DNA of 64,000 nucleotides from Tritrichomonas musculus (Eukaryota; Parabasalia; Tritrichomonadida; Tritrichomonadidae). Numbering within the stretch: the stretch's first letter is position 1; each line of letters opens with the position of its first letter. The DNA is taken from the NCBI GenBank assembly GCA_039105265.1, contig JAPFFF010000005.1, forward strand, positions 372,001-436,000, read 5' to 3'. Under the pieces are notes generated by a model that ran no database searches, was not told where the DNA came from, and was given only the letters and a program-made list of their open reading frames with translations. This document shows positions 1-11,300 of the stretch, piece after piece. Made by a program: the position numbers and the translations under genes.

Positions 1-35
1 TAACGATTATTTTTAACAGAAAACCTGTATAGGAA

Positions 36-1295
36 ATGAAGAAAAAGAATTCTCAAGAAAAGCCTATATTTATTGAGAGAGGGGTGCTTAGTTCTGCTGA
101 TATGATATGTTGTTGTTTAAATTCAGCAATTGGGTTGGGGTCTTTAAAACTAGGAGCAACATTTACAATAGGATTAATTTCAACTTTTATTCTCTTTATC
201 ATTATTTGGTTTTTAAGTTTTTACTCACTTAAACTTCTTGTTTTATCAGCCTCATTTTATCGTGAAAGCACATTCGAAGAGATTTGGAAATCTGCATTTT
301 CGCGTTCAACTGTGTTTATACCAAGTATTATCTCGATTTTATCATCACTTGCTGATATGACCGCATATATACAAGCAATTCAATCATCTATTATTTCAAT
401 TTGCACAAAAATTATTGTATTTGTTTCTGATGAATCAGACGAAATGGTTATGAATTTGGAACCATATAAAATGTTATTTGGATCTGCGATTTTTATATTA
501 TTTTTATTGCCAGTGTGCGTTGTTTCAAGTACTAGGACGATCGTAATTCTATCCTATATTTCTATCTCTTTTATTATATTATTTACTTTTTTTGTAATCG
601 GGGCTTTTGGATTTTTAATCAAAGAATATGGATATGACCCAGATCATTCTTTTAAATTTTTCAACCCTAAAGGCAATTTTGCTAAAAGTATATCGACATC
701 AGTTTTTGCTTTTACATTTTATCCATTAACATATCCCGGAATCAGGCATGTTAAAGATTCTACAAAGTACAATTTAACCAAAATATTTCTCATAACAATG
801 ATTTTTATTTTTATCTATTATTCAATAATTGGTACATTTTCATATTTAACTTTCTTTGACAAAAACCTAAATGGTACAGTTTTAGACTATTATCCTGAAA
901 ACTCAAAAACTGAAAAAATAATATCGATATTTGGCAACATAATTGCCCTCATATATATTTTATTTACTATTCCATTTCGCTTAAATTCATGTAGATATAT
1001 TATTTTAAATGCAATTAGCAATAATTCGACATTTCCTCCTGATATTTGGGCATTTATGGGAATTACGATGGCTATTTTGTCTCTTGCCTTAGCAAATTTT
1101 TCAGATAAGTTTTTGAATATTCTTTTTATTATTAGTGATGTAATGGCTTCTTTTCTTTTGTTTTTTTTTACTCCATTATATTATTTAAGGGCATTTGGAT
1201 TCCAAGATCGTTTTAATTCTTTTATATCTATTGTGTTGTTAATAGCTGGTGTTTTAACAATTATTTTTATGATAATTTATGATGGTTTCTATTAA
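36..1295 (+). CDS. Amino acid transporter of the AAAP (Aa_trans/SLC38-like) family
   Basis: The protein has 419 residues and about eleven hydrophobic segments spread along its whole length, so it is a polytopic membrane protein. The first segment carries the pattern GVLSSADMICCCLNSAIGLGS, close to the unwound, glycine-containing TM1 region of the amino acid/auxin permease family, where small residues bind the substrate and Na+ or H+. Length fits the family (400-500 aa). Such proteins move neutral or cationic amino acids across the plasma or lysosomal membrane; the substrate cannot be read from sequence. The start at 36 is the first Met and is preceded by a short A-rich leader. There is no intron. 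Family assignment rests on the N-terminal motif and topology; a different member of the APC superfamily is the main alternative. Confidence 0.75.
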   Translation: MKKKNSQEKPIFIERGVLSSADMICCCLNSAIGLGSLKLGATFTIGLISTFILFIIIWFLSFYSLKLLVLSASFYRESTFEEIWKSAFSRSTVFIPSIISILSSLADMTAYIQAIQSSIISICTKIIVFVSDESDEMVMNLEPYKMLFGSAIFILFLLPVCVVSSTRTIVILSYISISFIILFTFFVIGAFGFLIKEYGYDPDHSFKFFNPKGNFAKSISTSVFAFTFYPLTYPGIRHVKDSTKYNLTKIFLITMIFIFIYYSIIGTFSYLTFFDKNLNGTVLDYYPENSKTEKIISIFGNIIALIYILFTIPFRLNSCRYIILNAISNNSTFPPDIWAFMGITMAILSLALANFSDKFLNILFIISDVMASFLLFFFTPLYYLRAFGFQDRFNSFISIVLLIAGVLTIIFMIIYDGFY

Positions 1296-1628
1296 AATAC
1301 TATTTTTATTCAATTGGCAAAATCAGTTTATCTTGCCAACTCTTTTATCTTATATGATTTCATTTAATATTGTTTGAATATGCTCCAATCTGATTATTTA
1401 GGTTATTTCTATTAAGTCTATAACTATTATGGGATATTTAAACGATAATTTGTTATTATTGATTCGAAATAATTATATAAGGCATTAGTAAAATAGTTTT
1501 TCTTATTATTAAAATGATATATTGGTGTTTTTTTAATTAATTAATAAACTATTCAATTATTCCAATATGCTTTTTCAAATCTATATAAAATGAATATTTT
1601 AACAGAAATTAAAATGTGTTTTTGTAGA

Positions 1629-2870
1629 ATGAGTAATATTTCGTTTTCTCCTTTTGCAATTCGAGGCTCTACAATTAAAAATCGTTTTATACGATCAGCA
1701 ACATGGGAAAATCTCTGTAAATCTGACGGTACGCCTACAACTCAATTATTTGATAAAATGAAGGAGCTTGCTGACGGCGAAGTTGGTCTTATCATCTCCA
1801 GTGGCGCATTCCCATCGCAAGAATCTATTTCACGCAAAGGGCAACTTGGTATGACTACAGTTGAACAAGCCAAATTGTGGAAACCTACAATTCAATATAT
1901 CCATTCAAAGCATGGTAAATTTTTTTTCCAAATTAATCATTGCGGATGCCGAATAGAGCCTGATTGTCTCAATGAAAGAATTCCAAAAGGTGCATCTGGA
2001 CTTCTCGATCTCACAAACAAAAAATCAGAAAGTTTATCTAATTCAGAAATTGAAGATATTATATCTCAATTCATAAAATGCGCTAAGCTTTGTGAATATG
2101 CAGGAGCTGATGGAGTCCAATTACATTCAGCACATGGGTATTTATTATCTGAATTCCTTTCGCCAAGATACAATCACCGTAATGATAAATGGGGATTACT
2201 TAAATCAAATGATCAAGTACGACTAGTTCGAACAATAGCTTCAGAAATCAAGCGAGAAATTGACAAAGATTTTCCTGTATCAATCAAAATAAACGGCCAT
2301 GATTGCATCCAAAACGGAATTACTCCAAAAATTGCTGCAACATATATAAATGAATTAACAGATGTTATCGATTTATTTGAAATTTCCTGCGGATTTTGTA
2401 ATAATCTGACAACAATTAGAAGTGATATAAGCCCAAATTATCTTCTCCAATCAATGATTAAATCACATCATTTCAAATCAACTGATAAAATCGACTTTAA
2501 TTACGAAAACGACTTAAAATTAAAATTGAATAAGCGTATAACAAATCTTCTCAAAAATTTCGATCCTTCATATAAATTTAGTGAGGGATACAACGTGCAG
2601 TATGCAAAAGAAATTAGAAAAATGGTCAAGCCGGGTACTGTTTTAAGTGTTGTTGGTGGAAATAGAGATTTTTCGAAAATGTCTGATATAATCACGAATA
2701 GAACAGTCAACTTTGTTTCAATGTCGAGACCTTTTATTAGGCAGCCGCATATTTTGAGGACGTATCAGGATGCTTTGACAACAAAGAGCGATTGTACAAG
2801 CTGTGGCGAATGCTTCCTTGCTTCTCCTGAAGAAGAATTAAAGCCAGTTATTTGCTCTTTTTCTTGTTAA
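1629..2870 (+). CDS. Old yellow enzyme-family NADH:flavin oxidoreductase
   Basis: This is an FMN-dependent TIM-barrel reductase of the OYE family. The N-terminus reads FSPFAIRGSTIKNRFIRSAT, the usual first strand (L-x-x-P-x-x-I...L-K-N-R). The flavin-site signature GVQLHSAHGYLLSEFLSP is clear at about residues 165-182, followed by YNHRNDKWG. A CTSCGECF cluster near the C-terminus resembles the cysteine-rich start of the Fe-S linker in longer family members, but the large FAD/NADH domains are absent, so this is the short form. The reading frame opens at 1590, 13 codons earlier; the Met at 1629 is preferred because it begins directly before the conserved barrel start. Substrates of trichomonad OYEs are not established; reduction of enals, quinones or nitro compounds is typical of the family. 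Confidence 0.85.
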   Translation: MSNISFSPFAIRGSTIKNRFIRSATWENLCKSDGTPTTQLFDKMKELADGEVGLIISSGAFPSQESISRKGQLGMTTVEQAKLWKPTIQYIHSKHGKFFFQINHCGCRIEPDCLNERIPKGASGLLDLTNKKSESLSNSEIEDIISQFIKCAKLCEYAGADGVQLHSAHGYLLSEFLSPRYNHRNDKWGLLKSNDQVRLVRTIASEIKREIDKDFPVSIKINGHDCIQNGITPKIAATYINELTDVIDLFEISCGFCNNLTTIRSDISPNYLLQSMIKSHHFKSTDKIDFNYENDLKLKLNKRITNLLKNFDPSYKFSEGYNVQYAKEIRKMVKPGTVLSVVGGNRDFSKMSDIITNRTVNFVSMSRPFIRQPHILRTYQDALTTKSDCTSCGECFLASPEEELKPVICSFSC

Positions 2871-3164
2871 AAAACAAATATTTTGATTTTAGATGTAATT
2901 ATGGTAGAAATAAGGCTAAAAATTTGTTAGAATTTTATTGTTGGGCGAAAAAAAAAATGTATTTTGTTATTAATAAAATATGTGTTTGAACTTTAAAGTT
3001 GTAATTTCAAGCAATTATTCGATAATTATCAAATGTTTTCAAGCAATTATTTGAAAGAATATTCAAAAAATAACGATCTTTATTTCAAAAAAAAAAAAAA
3101 AAAAAAAAGAGGAATTGAAATTTAAAGTCCGTAAAATCATTTTATAATTCATGAACAAAGGTAA

Positions 3165-3578
3165 TTAAATATAAAAATTAGCAAATTCATTTTCTCTTTC
3201 GTTGCTAAAATAGTCTAATAAATTACATTCTTCATCATCAATGTAGAAGGAATCATTTAAATACACATTAGTGCTTTCACTTGGAAAAACTATCATTTCT
3301 TCATTTTCAATATCAGTTGCGCTTTCTGTGGGATTCATCAATGTCTGATTTTGTAGTTTCCTTGCTTCCTTTAAATTTTCAACTTTCCTTATTCTTTCAT
3401 CTTTACTACATTTAAACTTTTCTTGCTCGTCGAGTTCGAATATTTCAGCACAGTCACCAATTTGAATCTCTATTCTAACCATTAGAAGGTTTCTTTTTAT
3501 TCTAGAAGCTCTTTGCATTATAAAATAATGAGATGTTGATGAATCATATTTGAATAAGCTCTCAAAAAGAGAATTCAA
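3165..3578 (-). CDS. Small hypothetical protein
   Basis: A 137-residue reading frame that I do not recognise. The first half is mixed charged (segment RIEIQIGDCAEIFELDEQEKF), the middle is a predicted lysine/glutamate-rich helix, and the last third is acidic and rich in Asn/Ser/Glu. There is no signal peptide or membrane segment. Its base composition is less AT-extreme than the flanks and it ends cleanly, which argues mildly for a real gene, but it could also be the tail of a decayed longer gene. It is convergent with the flavin oxidoreductase, 294 bp away. Confidence 0.4.
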   Translation of the reverse strand: MNSLFESLFKYDSSTSHYFIMQRASRIKRNLLMVRIEIQIGDCAEIFELDEQEKFKCSKDERIRKVENLKEARKLQNQTLMNPTESATDIENEEMIVFPSESTNVYLNDSFYIDDEECNLLDYFSNERENEFANFYI

Positions 3579-4805
3579 TTAAATTTTCTGTCTTTGAAAT
3601 TTGTGATTTTAAATCTATTAATGCTCCTTTGTTTAATGATGTCTTTTCATATTTCAAACTAAAACGAGATAACATTTGAAAATTTTTATAAATTTTTTGA
3701 AGAGTAACGTAGACGATTCAATCGTCTATAGAAAATTGAAAATTGGAAAATGGCTTTCAATTTTCAAATATTACTTAAAAATTGAATTGGCATATAATTA
3801 TTTTTGAGAATAATACAAAATTATAAAATTGATTTATTTTGCATTTAATGAATGATGATATACTATAAATATAGAGCTTATTGCGTTTGAAATATAAGTA
3901 TTTTATTTAAACATGTCAACAATAGCCTCCATAGATTTAAAATCCAAAACTGGTTTTTATTGGTGGTTTTTAAGTTTAGTTGTCAAAAATTTTCATTAAA
4001 AATTCTTCATTTTTTTCGAGAAATATTTTAATATGGAATTTTAATCCATGAATATTTAATAGACACCTCTATGCCATTTTACACCCAAAATAAAAAAAAA
4101 ACCTTAACGTTCTCCTCCAATTAGTATAATTATTTCATAAATCAATTGAGAAATAAGTCATTTTCTTAATTTTTTTATGTAAATTTGTATTTAAATCTAT
4201 ATATGGCTAATAAATTGGATATACAACAGATAATATATTTTATAAATAAAATACAAAATATTATATTATAATTGATTTGTAATTCATAAATATTTTATTT
4301 GACTCGAGATATAGACGAAATATTATTTTTTAAATGGTTTTTAAATTCTCAACATCCATTAAAACCAATTATGGCAAATGTCAGTATTGGATATATAGTG
4401 GTCGGAATAATATGTATATGTATATGCTTGATTTTCTGTTGTTCTATGGCTGTTAATTCAAAAATTTGAATATAATTTTATTTGAAAAAATGGTCCTGAC
4501 AAAGTCCTGAGTCCTGCGGTTGTACTTGAAAAGTTTTATTGTCCTGGACTTTGCACAAGTCTATATAAAATGCTTAAAAATGATAAATTCATTCAAAAGT
4601 ATTTTTATATTCAAAAGTATTTATATTTTGAGAAAATTTATATAAATTACTTGCAGAAATAATATTTTTGAATGAAAAAAAAATCAACAAACAATCAAGA
4701 AAGAAAAGTATCTATTAGCACGCAAATAATAACGTCGAATACCAAATTACCAATATTTATGAATTTCGTTCATATTTGTTCGAAACGATCAAAAAAACAT
4801 CGTGT

Positions 4806-4882
4806 GATCGGAAATGATCGAAACAAAAAAAAAGTTAATATAATTTTTTGATATTTTTTGATCATTTCGATCATTTCCGATC
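4806..4882. repeat. Perfect 18-bp inverted repeat (hairpin 1)
   Basis: GATCGGAAATGATCGAAA at 4806-4823 is exactly complementary to 4865-4882, with a 41-bp AT-rich loop. The arms also contain internal GATC..GATC repetition. It is immediately followed by a second hairpin, so the pair may be a small fold-back insertion. Confidence 0.7.
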
Positions 4883-4892
4883 AAAATGCATT

Positions 4893-4940
4893 CAAATAAA
4901 AACCAAAAAACGTTTTTTATGATTTTTTGGTTTTTATTTG
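4893..4940. repeat. Perfect 18-bp inverted repeat (hairpin 2)
   Basis: CAAATAAAAACCAAAAAA at 4893-4910 is exactly complementary to 4923-4940 with a 12-base spacer. It starts 10 bp after the end of hairpin 1. Confidence 0.7.
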
Positions 4941-5845
4941 TGAGAAAAACGTTCTCCTAACTTATGTGTTTTTCAAAAAATGATGATATTTTATTACTTA
5001 AGTTATGGGAAAAATCATTTATTTTTCCATTAAGAGATATCATAAAACATAATAAATAAAATGAAATGGTATTTCAAAAGACAAATATATCTATTTTTGG
5101 ATTCTCATTATTTTCTTATTCAATGATCAAATAATTATGATATATGATTGGAATTATTAACGTTTTCTAATATAATTTGCTTTAATTTAAAGATGAAAAA
5201 AAAATTATGACTGATTTGAATTTGAATAGCATGCTCTCAATTAAATTGAAAAAGTGAACAATTTTTTTATTTTAAATCAGATATATTTCATTATTGTATG
5301 TTACGATCAGGGCCAAAATTTTATATATTATTTGTTACATATTAGATAATAAAAATTTTAAGTTTCATTAATAAATTGTAGAGATTTAGAGTGTGAAAAA
5401 TTGAGAGCTTTATTTTTTCCAAAAAAATTATAATATCTTATTTTATGAAACGAAATTCAATATTTTATTATTTTTTTAAATTTTAAAAGTAAATTTATAT
5501 TTTTAATTAAGAATATTAATTGAATTTATTTCATATTCAACCAAATATATGTAAATATTTATAAATACGTTAATTTCGAAACTTTTTCACTTCAATACAT
5601 TTGTATAAATATTTATTCATTATAACAAACTTTTTCGTAATATAACAAACTTTTTCAATAATAAGTGGGTGAATACGCACAGCTCTAATTTAATTACTTT
5701 TTGGCTAACTCTGTACCATCTTAGTAATATCTACGTAATATAATCTGGTATCAGATTATAAAATAAAATAAAATAAGATAAGATAAAATAAAATAAAAAA
5801 GATAAATTAAATTCAATTTTAAAATTCAAAAACAAACAAATTGGT

Positions 5846-7171
5846 TTATTCATACATAATATTATTGAAGAAGTCAGAGAGAGATGTTTTGAACTTTCCT
5901 CCGTAATTCTTTTTATTGTTGGCTTTATATCGTGAAAGCTGATTCTTACAGAAGGTTTCAAATTCTGGGAAATGAACTAAAGAGTTTTCAATTGGCTTTT
6001 TTTTCTTTCCTGCATTATGGATGATATCTGCCAAACTGAAAAGAGTTGGAATGAAAGTCTTGTTTTTTTGAATCTTCACTTCATCCATAATAAGTGGAAC
6101 AAATATTTGAGTAAGATGTGATCCTAAAGGTTCTATTTCAATTGTTTTTGAAATAAAATTGATAATAACTGAGTGTAAGATGGAGCAATTTTGAAATTGC
6201 AAAAGAAGACTCAATATATAATTTGGAATTTTTTCATCTACAGCATAAGAGGCGAATGTTGGAGAAAAATTGATTATTGATCCAATAAATGATATTGCAC
6301 AAGATCGATACTCGTATACTCTAGGATAATAGGATGATATTATTGAGATAGCTTCTGGTAACAAGGAGCTCATATCATTTGCATTTTCTTGACAGATAAC
6401 TGAGTTAATAGCCTTCCATCTAGCATTCTTGACAAAAAGCGGATATTCATGCTTAAAAGTTTTTTTTAGAACTAAAATTGTATGCAAATCCATAGTATCT
6501 TCTTTAAACATATCTGATTTGGCGCATCTGGATAGCAAAGAATAAAGTGATGTTGCAACAAAAAAAGTATGATCATATAATGTTCCATCAGGATTTTCAT
6601 CAACATCACAGTAATTCTCAAAGTCAATATTTTCCAATTCCCGAAGAATATAGTCAACAAAGCCTAATTCATGAAGCCATCTTTTTGCAAAAAAGCATCG
6701 TTCATCCTCAGCCAAAATTGTCGCAAAAAGATTAAATACGCTATTGTTATCGCATCTCTTTAATAAATAATATATAAAACCGCATTGTTTTGTTGCCTCG
6801 TCGGGAAGTGTCAATAATGCAGAAAGAGTAATGATTGATAAACGTGCTATAACTTGTTCGGAAGAATCTGGTTTACAAAGTATTTCGGAAGCCATATCTG
6901 AGAATTTTGATTTTGTGAGTAAGGCGTAAAAAATCTCTTTAATCTGATAAGATAAAACATTAATTAATAAAGATGTTGTTTTACCTGATTTATCACTTAA
7001 AACAATATCTAGTATATCTTGAATATGAAAAGCGAGATATTTATTTACGTTGCCCATATCAAGACGTGAAGCTGCAATAAGTTGTGGATATTGAACTGCT
7101 GTTGAAAGGGGTGTGTACAAATCTTCAAAAATTGCAAGGAATTGAGGAGAAATGTTAGGATACATAAGCAT
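5846..7171 (-). CDS. Helical-repeat protein, probably SAPS-type PP6 regulatory subunit
   Basis: The 441-residue protein is almost entirely helical with ARM/HEAT-like spacing of Leu/Ile/Phe and no membrane segment. Two regions resemble the SAPS domain of protein phosphatase 6 regulatory subunits: residues near 80-120 (FSDMASEILCKPDSSEQVIA, like 'ASE(I/L)L..' in SAPS) and the C-terminal block HLTQIFVPLI...LADIIHNAGK...FETFCKNQL...KNYGG, which matches the 'GHLT.IAN.I...W..F....L....GG' pattern of the family. If correct, it targets a PP6/Sit4-type phosphatase catalytic subunit in cell-cycle control. The next gene upstream on the same strand (Rad9) ends 71 bp away. A generic ARM-repeat protein is the alternative. 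Confidence 0.55.
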   Translation of the reverse strand: MLMYPNISPQFLAIFEDLYTPLSTAVQYPQLIAASRLDMGNVNKYLAFHIQDILDIVLSDKSGKTTSLLINVLSYQIKEIFYALLTKSKFSDMASEILCKPDSSEQVIARLSIITLSALLTLPDEATKQCGFIYYLLKRCDNNSVFNLFATILAEDERCFFAKRWLHELGFVDYILRELENIDFENYCDVDENPDGTLYDHTFFVATSLYSLLSRCAKSDMFKEDTMDLHTILVLKKTFKHEYPLFVKNARWKAINSVICQENANDMSSLLPEAISIISSYYPRVYEYRSCAISFIGSIINFSPTFASYAVDEKIPNYILSLLLQFQNCSILHSVIINFISKTIEIEPLGSHLTQIFVPLIMDEVKIQKNKTFIPTLFSLADIIHNAGKKKKPIENSLVHFPEFETFCKNQLSRYKANNKKNYGGKFKTSLSDFFNNIMYE

Positions 7172-7242
7172 TTTTTTTATTCAAATATTTAAATTTACGA
7201 TTTTTTTTTGAGAGAAATTTTTAGAAAATTCAAATATGTGAA

Positions 7243-8271
7243 TCACTCTTTAAGATATTTTTCTCTTTCTGACTCAGAAGGAGCATAAACAATTGGTGTA
7301 TTTTTATTTCTTTTTCTAGTGCGTTCATTTTCATTTATTTCTTCGTCATCAGAATATTTTGACTTCGAATCTCCACGGCATGAAGCAATAGTCATTTCGA
7401 AAGAAGCTGCATTTGGCATAGAAGACTTGATTACAATTGGATTTCCTGGGGATGAGCAGTGAATTGTTACCTTTTGAGATAAAATAGATCCAATTTTAAT
7501 TCCTATTAGAAAATCAGCCAGTGAAAATGATAATTCTAATTCGCTATCTCCTAAGTCACAGTGCTTATCGAATAATTCATCATCGAATTCAATTGCAAGT
7601 TTATCATTCATTTCAAATTTTAAGATAGTTGCAAGGCAATCATCATAAATTAGTTTTTCAGTTGTAATCATCACAGGATATTTCTTATCCTTTACCTTTT
7701 TCACTTTTGAATTTTTAGATCTAGGATTAATAATATGTAATGATACCATATTATTTTTGTTGAATATTTGATCAATTCCATCAAAAATATCGCATCGACA
7801 AGTTAGTGTTGAAGATACAGTTGACATGTCTACAACGGCTTTCAAAATAGTTACGTTCATTGTAATATGAAATTCCCAAATATGATTTATTTCAAAGTAA
7901 TCAATAACATTTATTTTAAATTCAAGACTGTTATTTGACTTTTCAACGGTGTTTCTGTTATTATCTGAAACTGATAATACTATTTCTTGTGGTGTGACTG
8001 CCGATAGGTTAGATAGTAATAATGATTGCTTGAAAGGATAAGATTCAACTTCGAAAGATAATTGAGAATCTTTGTGTGTGAATTTATATTCATCAAAAAA
8101 GTTACTTTTAAGTTGGACTATTGGTAGAGCACTTTGATATTCATTGATTGATCTGATAGATATTGATTCATTCCATGCAATTATAACAAAGCTTGAACCA
8201 GCTTTACTAAGAGTTCTAACTATTCTTTGAAAGCATCGCATTTTCATCCCATCCAGTAATTTTGCTATCAT
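7243..8271 (-). CDS. RAD9: Rad9-like subunit of the 9-1-1 DNA damage checkpoint clamp
   Basis: The N-terminal segment IVRTLSKAGSSFVIIAW followed by SISIRSINEYQSALPIVQL and NFFDEY matches the Rad9 signature ('A.H.LSRIG..L.LE...DGLSLRTVNSSRSA...F.F...FF..Y'). A second clamp-type module ends in ELSFSLADFLIGIK and HCSSPGNPIVIKS, the usual 'F...DF......A......I.F..PG.P' pattern of PCNA-like folds. Rad9 with Rad1 and Hus1 forms the ring loaded at damaged DNA that activates ATR. The open frame reaches 8331, but the Met at 8271 (residue 21 of that frame) aligns with the start of other Rad9 proteins, giving 342 residues. The disordered, phosphorylatable tail is short, about 35 residues (SDDEEINENERTRKRNKN...), versus over 100 in animals. 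Confidence 0.8.
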   Translation of the reverse strand: MIAKLLDGMKMRCFQRIVRTLSKAGSSFVIIAWNESISIRSINEYQSALPIVQLKSNFFDEYKFTHKDSQLSFEVESYPFKQSLLLSNLSAVTPQEIVLSVSDNNRNTVEKSNNSLEFKINVIDYFEINHIWEFHITMNVTILKAVVDMSTVSSTLTCRCDIFDGIDQIFNKNNMVSLHIINPRSKNSKVKKVKDKKYPVMITTEKLIYDDCLATILKFEMNDKLAIEFDDELFDKHCDLGDSELELSFSLADFLIGIKIGSILSQKVTIHCSSPGNPIVIKSSMPNAASFEMTIASCRGDSKSKYSDDEEINENERTRKRNKNTPIVYAPSESEREKYLKE

Positions 8272-8331
8272 TGATAAAATATTAAAAAAAAATTGATGTT
8301 TATTTTTTATTTGATGTTCTCTATCGTTCAA

Positions 8332-11300
8332 AAAAAAAAGATATTTAAAAGACTACCATTTTAACTTATTTCGATTATATAAAGTGCTTTTTTTATTTGT
8401 TCTCTACTTTTTTTTACTTTTTGCTATTCAACTTTTTTGTTTTTACGTGTTTAGCTCAGGTTAAATTTTATGTGCAAATATTCAAGTTAGGTTCTGCATT
8501 TAAAACAATCTTTTTTTATCCAAATGACATGTATGCGTTCAATACAACAGTCTATGCCGCTTTTTACTTCATATTTTCATAAATATTCTTACATTTCATT
8601 CAAATTTAATTTACTAATAGCAACCATATCAATTTTATTTATTCATTTAATTCTACTACTAACTCCAATATACATGGGAGGAGAGTCATTCTCGTATCTC
8701 TTTTAATTCTTCTAAAAAATTACAAATAATATAATATTCCAGGGAAAAGTACAAAATTTTTGATTTTTGTTTTAATAGTTGCAGACACCCTTAAAGCAAC
8801 TTTATATTTTCTCATATAAATTTGCATGAAATTTAAAGCCGAGTAAAATATTTGGAATTTATTATCAGAGAAAACAAAAATTAAAAATTCCGAACGTTGA
8901 TAAATATATAAATAGAGAACACTAGTGGCGAAAATTATTTATCCGTATGCGAAATTTTCCTAATCCTTTCATTTGAATAAAATATTAAAATAATTAAATT
9001 TTCACCTCTTTTTTTTCCCTTCATTTTATCTATACTCAAGCACCTTGGCATGTTGTTAATAAATATGAAATTCATTAATTGAAATCTTTCTTCTTTCTTT
9101 AGTTATTAGTCATTCTTATTTTTTGTACGTTATTTGTTTCAATTATCTCTCTCAATTTCATTCAAATTTAATTCGTTAAAATTTTTTTAAATAACGTACA
9201 AAAATTTTCTCACTTGTAGAGATTCGGGGGTATCAAGCTTAAGAATTAATCAAATTAAGTTAATGATAAGTAAATTGACATTTAAAACTGCTATAATGAT
9301 GAATTTAAAAATTGGATTTGATTTGTCAAGTAATATCATAAAAAAAAAAAAAAAAAAATTCACTAAAATGGGGAATCGTATTTTTCTACGCCACTTTTTG
9401 AAAACTTTTAAACTTTTTGAATACTTTTTTATACATTTTTTATTCAATTTTTGAACTGTATAATTATAGGGTTCAAATGACTTCCCGATTCAAAGATAAA
9501 ATATTTTGGGAAATACTTGCGAAATGTAAAGTCTATGGGATGAAAAACACTTATGAATTAAAAAAATTGGGGGATAAAAGACAAATTATAGATTTACTCA
9601 AGCAAAGATCCTGCCAAAATTTTCATTATTTATTATTACTAAAATATATTATATAAATTTTATATATTATATTATTTGTTTAATTAATAAATTTATCCTA
9701 CAATTTCAAGATATACTTTTTTTAGATATTTCGGTTTAATAGAAAAAAAATAATAATTGATAATTTTATTTTATATTCTTTAGGTACAACTTTTTGAGTT
9801 AATAAATCATTCAAAAAGATGCAAACAGATAACTAAAATCAATGAAGTAGCTTTTTAAATTTGGAAAATATCATATTTGTGAAGTGATTGCTTTTCACTT
9901 TTTCAAATAAATAGTTTTTTTTTATCAAAATTCAATGAGATTGCTCAAATATTTTAATCTTTTTGAGAGTAAAAAAAGTTGAAGAATAAATTATATTTTG
10001 GAGAAAATAAAATGTCTATTATTTATGGATTGATGATATATTAAAAAAAATATTATTATTCATTATTTTGCATTTTAATTCAAAAATATTTTTCGAAAAA
10101 TGTTATCGGTCTCAAAAAATTATTGTTTTTTTATCTAAACTTTTTCATAATTTGGAATTAGCGTTTTACAACCGTTTTTTATATTGAAAATGTTTTATGT
10201 AAAATATTCAAAAAAAGGTTTATGCTTTTTTGATATCTTAATAAATATTCATTTAATTATATTAATTATATTATTTCTATAATTATTTTTTAATATATGA
10301 AATAAAATGTAAAAATAAATACACTTTCATTTTTATATACGATATTTGATATCACATTTCTTGTAAAAACATATTTTTGTGCATAATCTATGATTAAATT
10401 GGTATAAAATTATGATAAATAATGTAACGTCTCTTTAAATTAGATAAATTTTTATTTGTACTGATAATCAACAAATTATTAAAAAACAAACCTATTAAAT
10501 GCTTTATAAGACTGAAAACCTATTTACACTATATCACTAAACAAACATATTAATAAGAATAATGCTATATTTATTTAACATCAAAGCTATCATGAAATAT
10601 ATTATTTAAAAATATTCAGAAAACATAAAGACTCAATAAAAACACTGATAAAAGAAATGGTATCTAATGCTATACCATTAATTTAAAATTCAAACCGAAT
10701 TTAACTAATTCGATAAAATATCAAATATTTCCAATATTTCTCGTATAGCTTTCTTTAAACTCAAAAAGATCCCATATTTCAAAAATATTTTTTATAGATA
10801 TTGTAATGGTAATAATTATTTTTCCTTATTTCTTTTATTGATCATTTTCATACATTTTTAATTGTTTTTTAGTTTCTTATAATTAAATAAAACATATTAA
10901 AAACTAATAATTTATAAAATTTATTGAGATAACGATATTTTTGAATTAAAAAAAAAAATGCATTGAAAAAAGTTGGCTTTAGTGCATCTCAACTTTCAAT
11001 AAAAAAATAAACAAAAAAACATTTAGCCCCCCAAAAAATGCATTTCCCAAATAAAAACAATAAACATTTTTTTTATTTCAAAGTAAAAAAGCAATCAGAT
11101 ATTCAAAAAGTTTTTATCTGATCATCATAAAAACTGTTCATTTAATCGTTCATATTAAAAAGAATAACTTTTTTTTTTAAAAAAAAAAAATTATTAACTA
11201 ATAGGTCCCTATTAGTTAATGCGAATTAATTAAAAAACATTCTATTCAATATAACGTAAATGTGCTAAGAACTTTTGAAAAAAAAAAAAAAAAAAGTAAA

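Larger units (their letters stand above)
3579..5845. other. AT-rich intergenic region with several hairpins
   Basis: About 2.3 kb without a credible reading frame. It contains a short hairpin at 3710-3728 (8-bp stems, 3-base loop), two strong hairpins at 4806-4940 listed separately, and an A/T microsatellite made of ATAAA/GATAA units at about 5758-5806. No RNA gene was recognised. Confidence 0.6.

Noticed and set aside
4490-4560. Repeated GTCCTG motifs as a structured RNA
   Set aside because: Partial pairing only (AAAGTCCTG with CTGGACTTTG); no consistent fold or known family.
8397-8706. Two overlapping hydrophobic 60-codon frames
   Set aside because: Phenylalanine/Ile-rich translations of T-rich DNA; no conserved motif.
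9417-9656. 79-codon frame with segment MTSRFKDKIFWEILAKCKVY
   Set aside because: The segment from 9477 has a protein-like look, but it is short, unassigned and followed by AT-rich spacer; support is too weak to call a gene.
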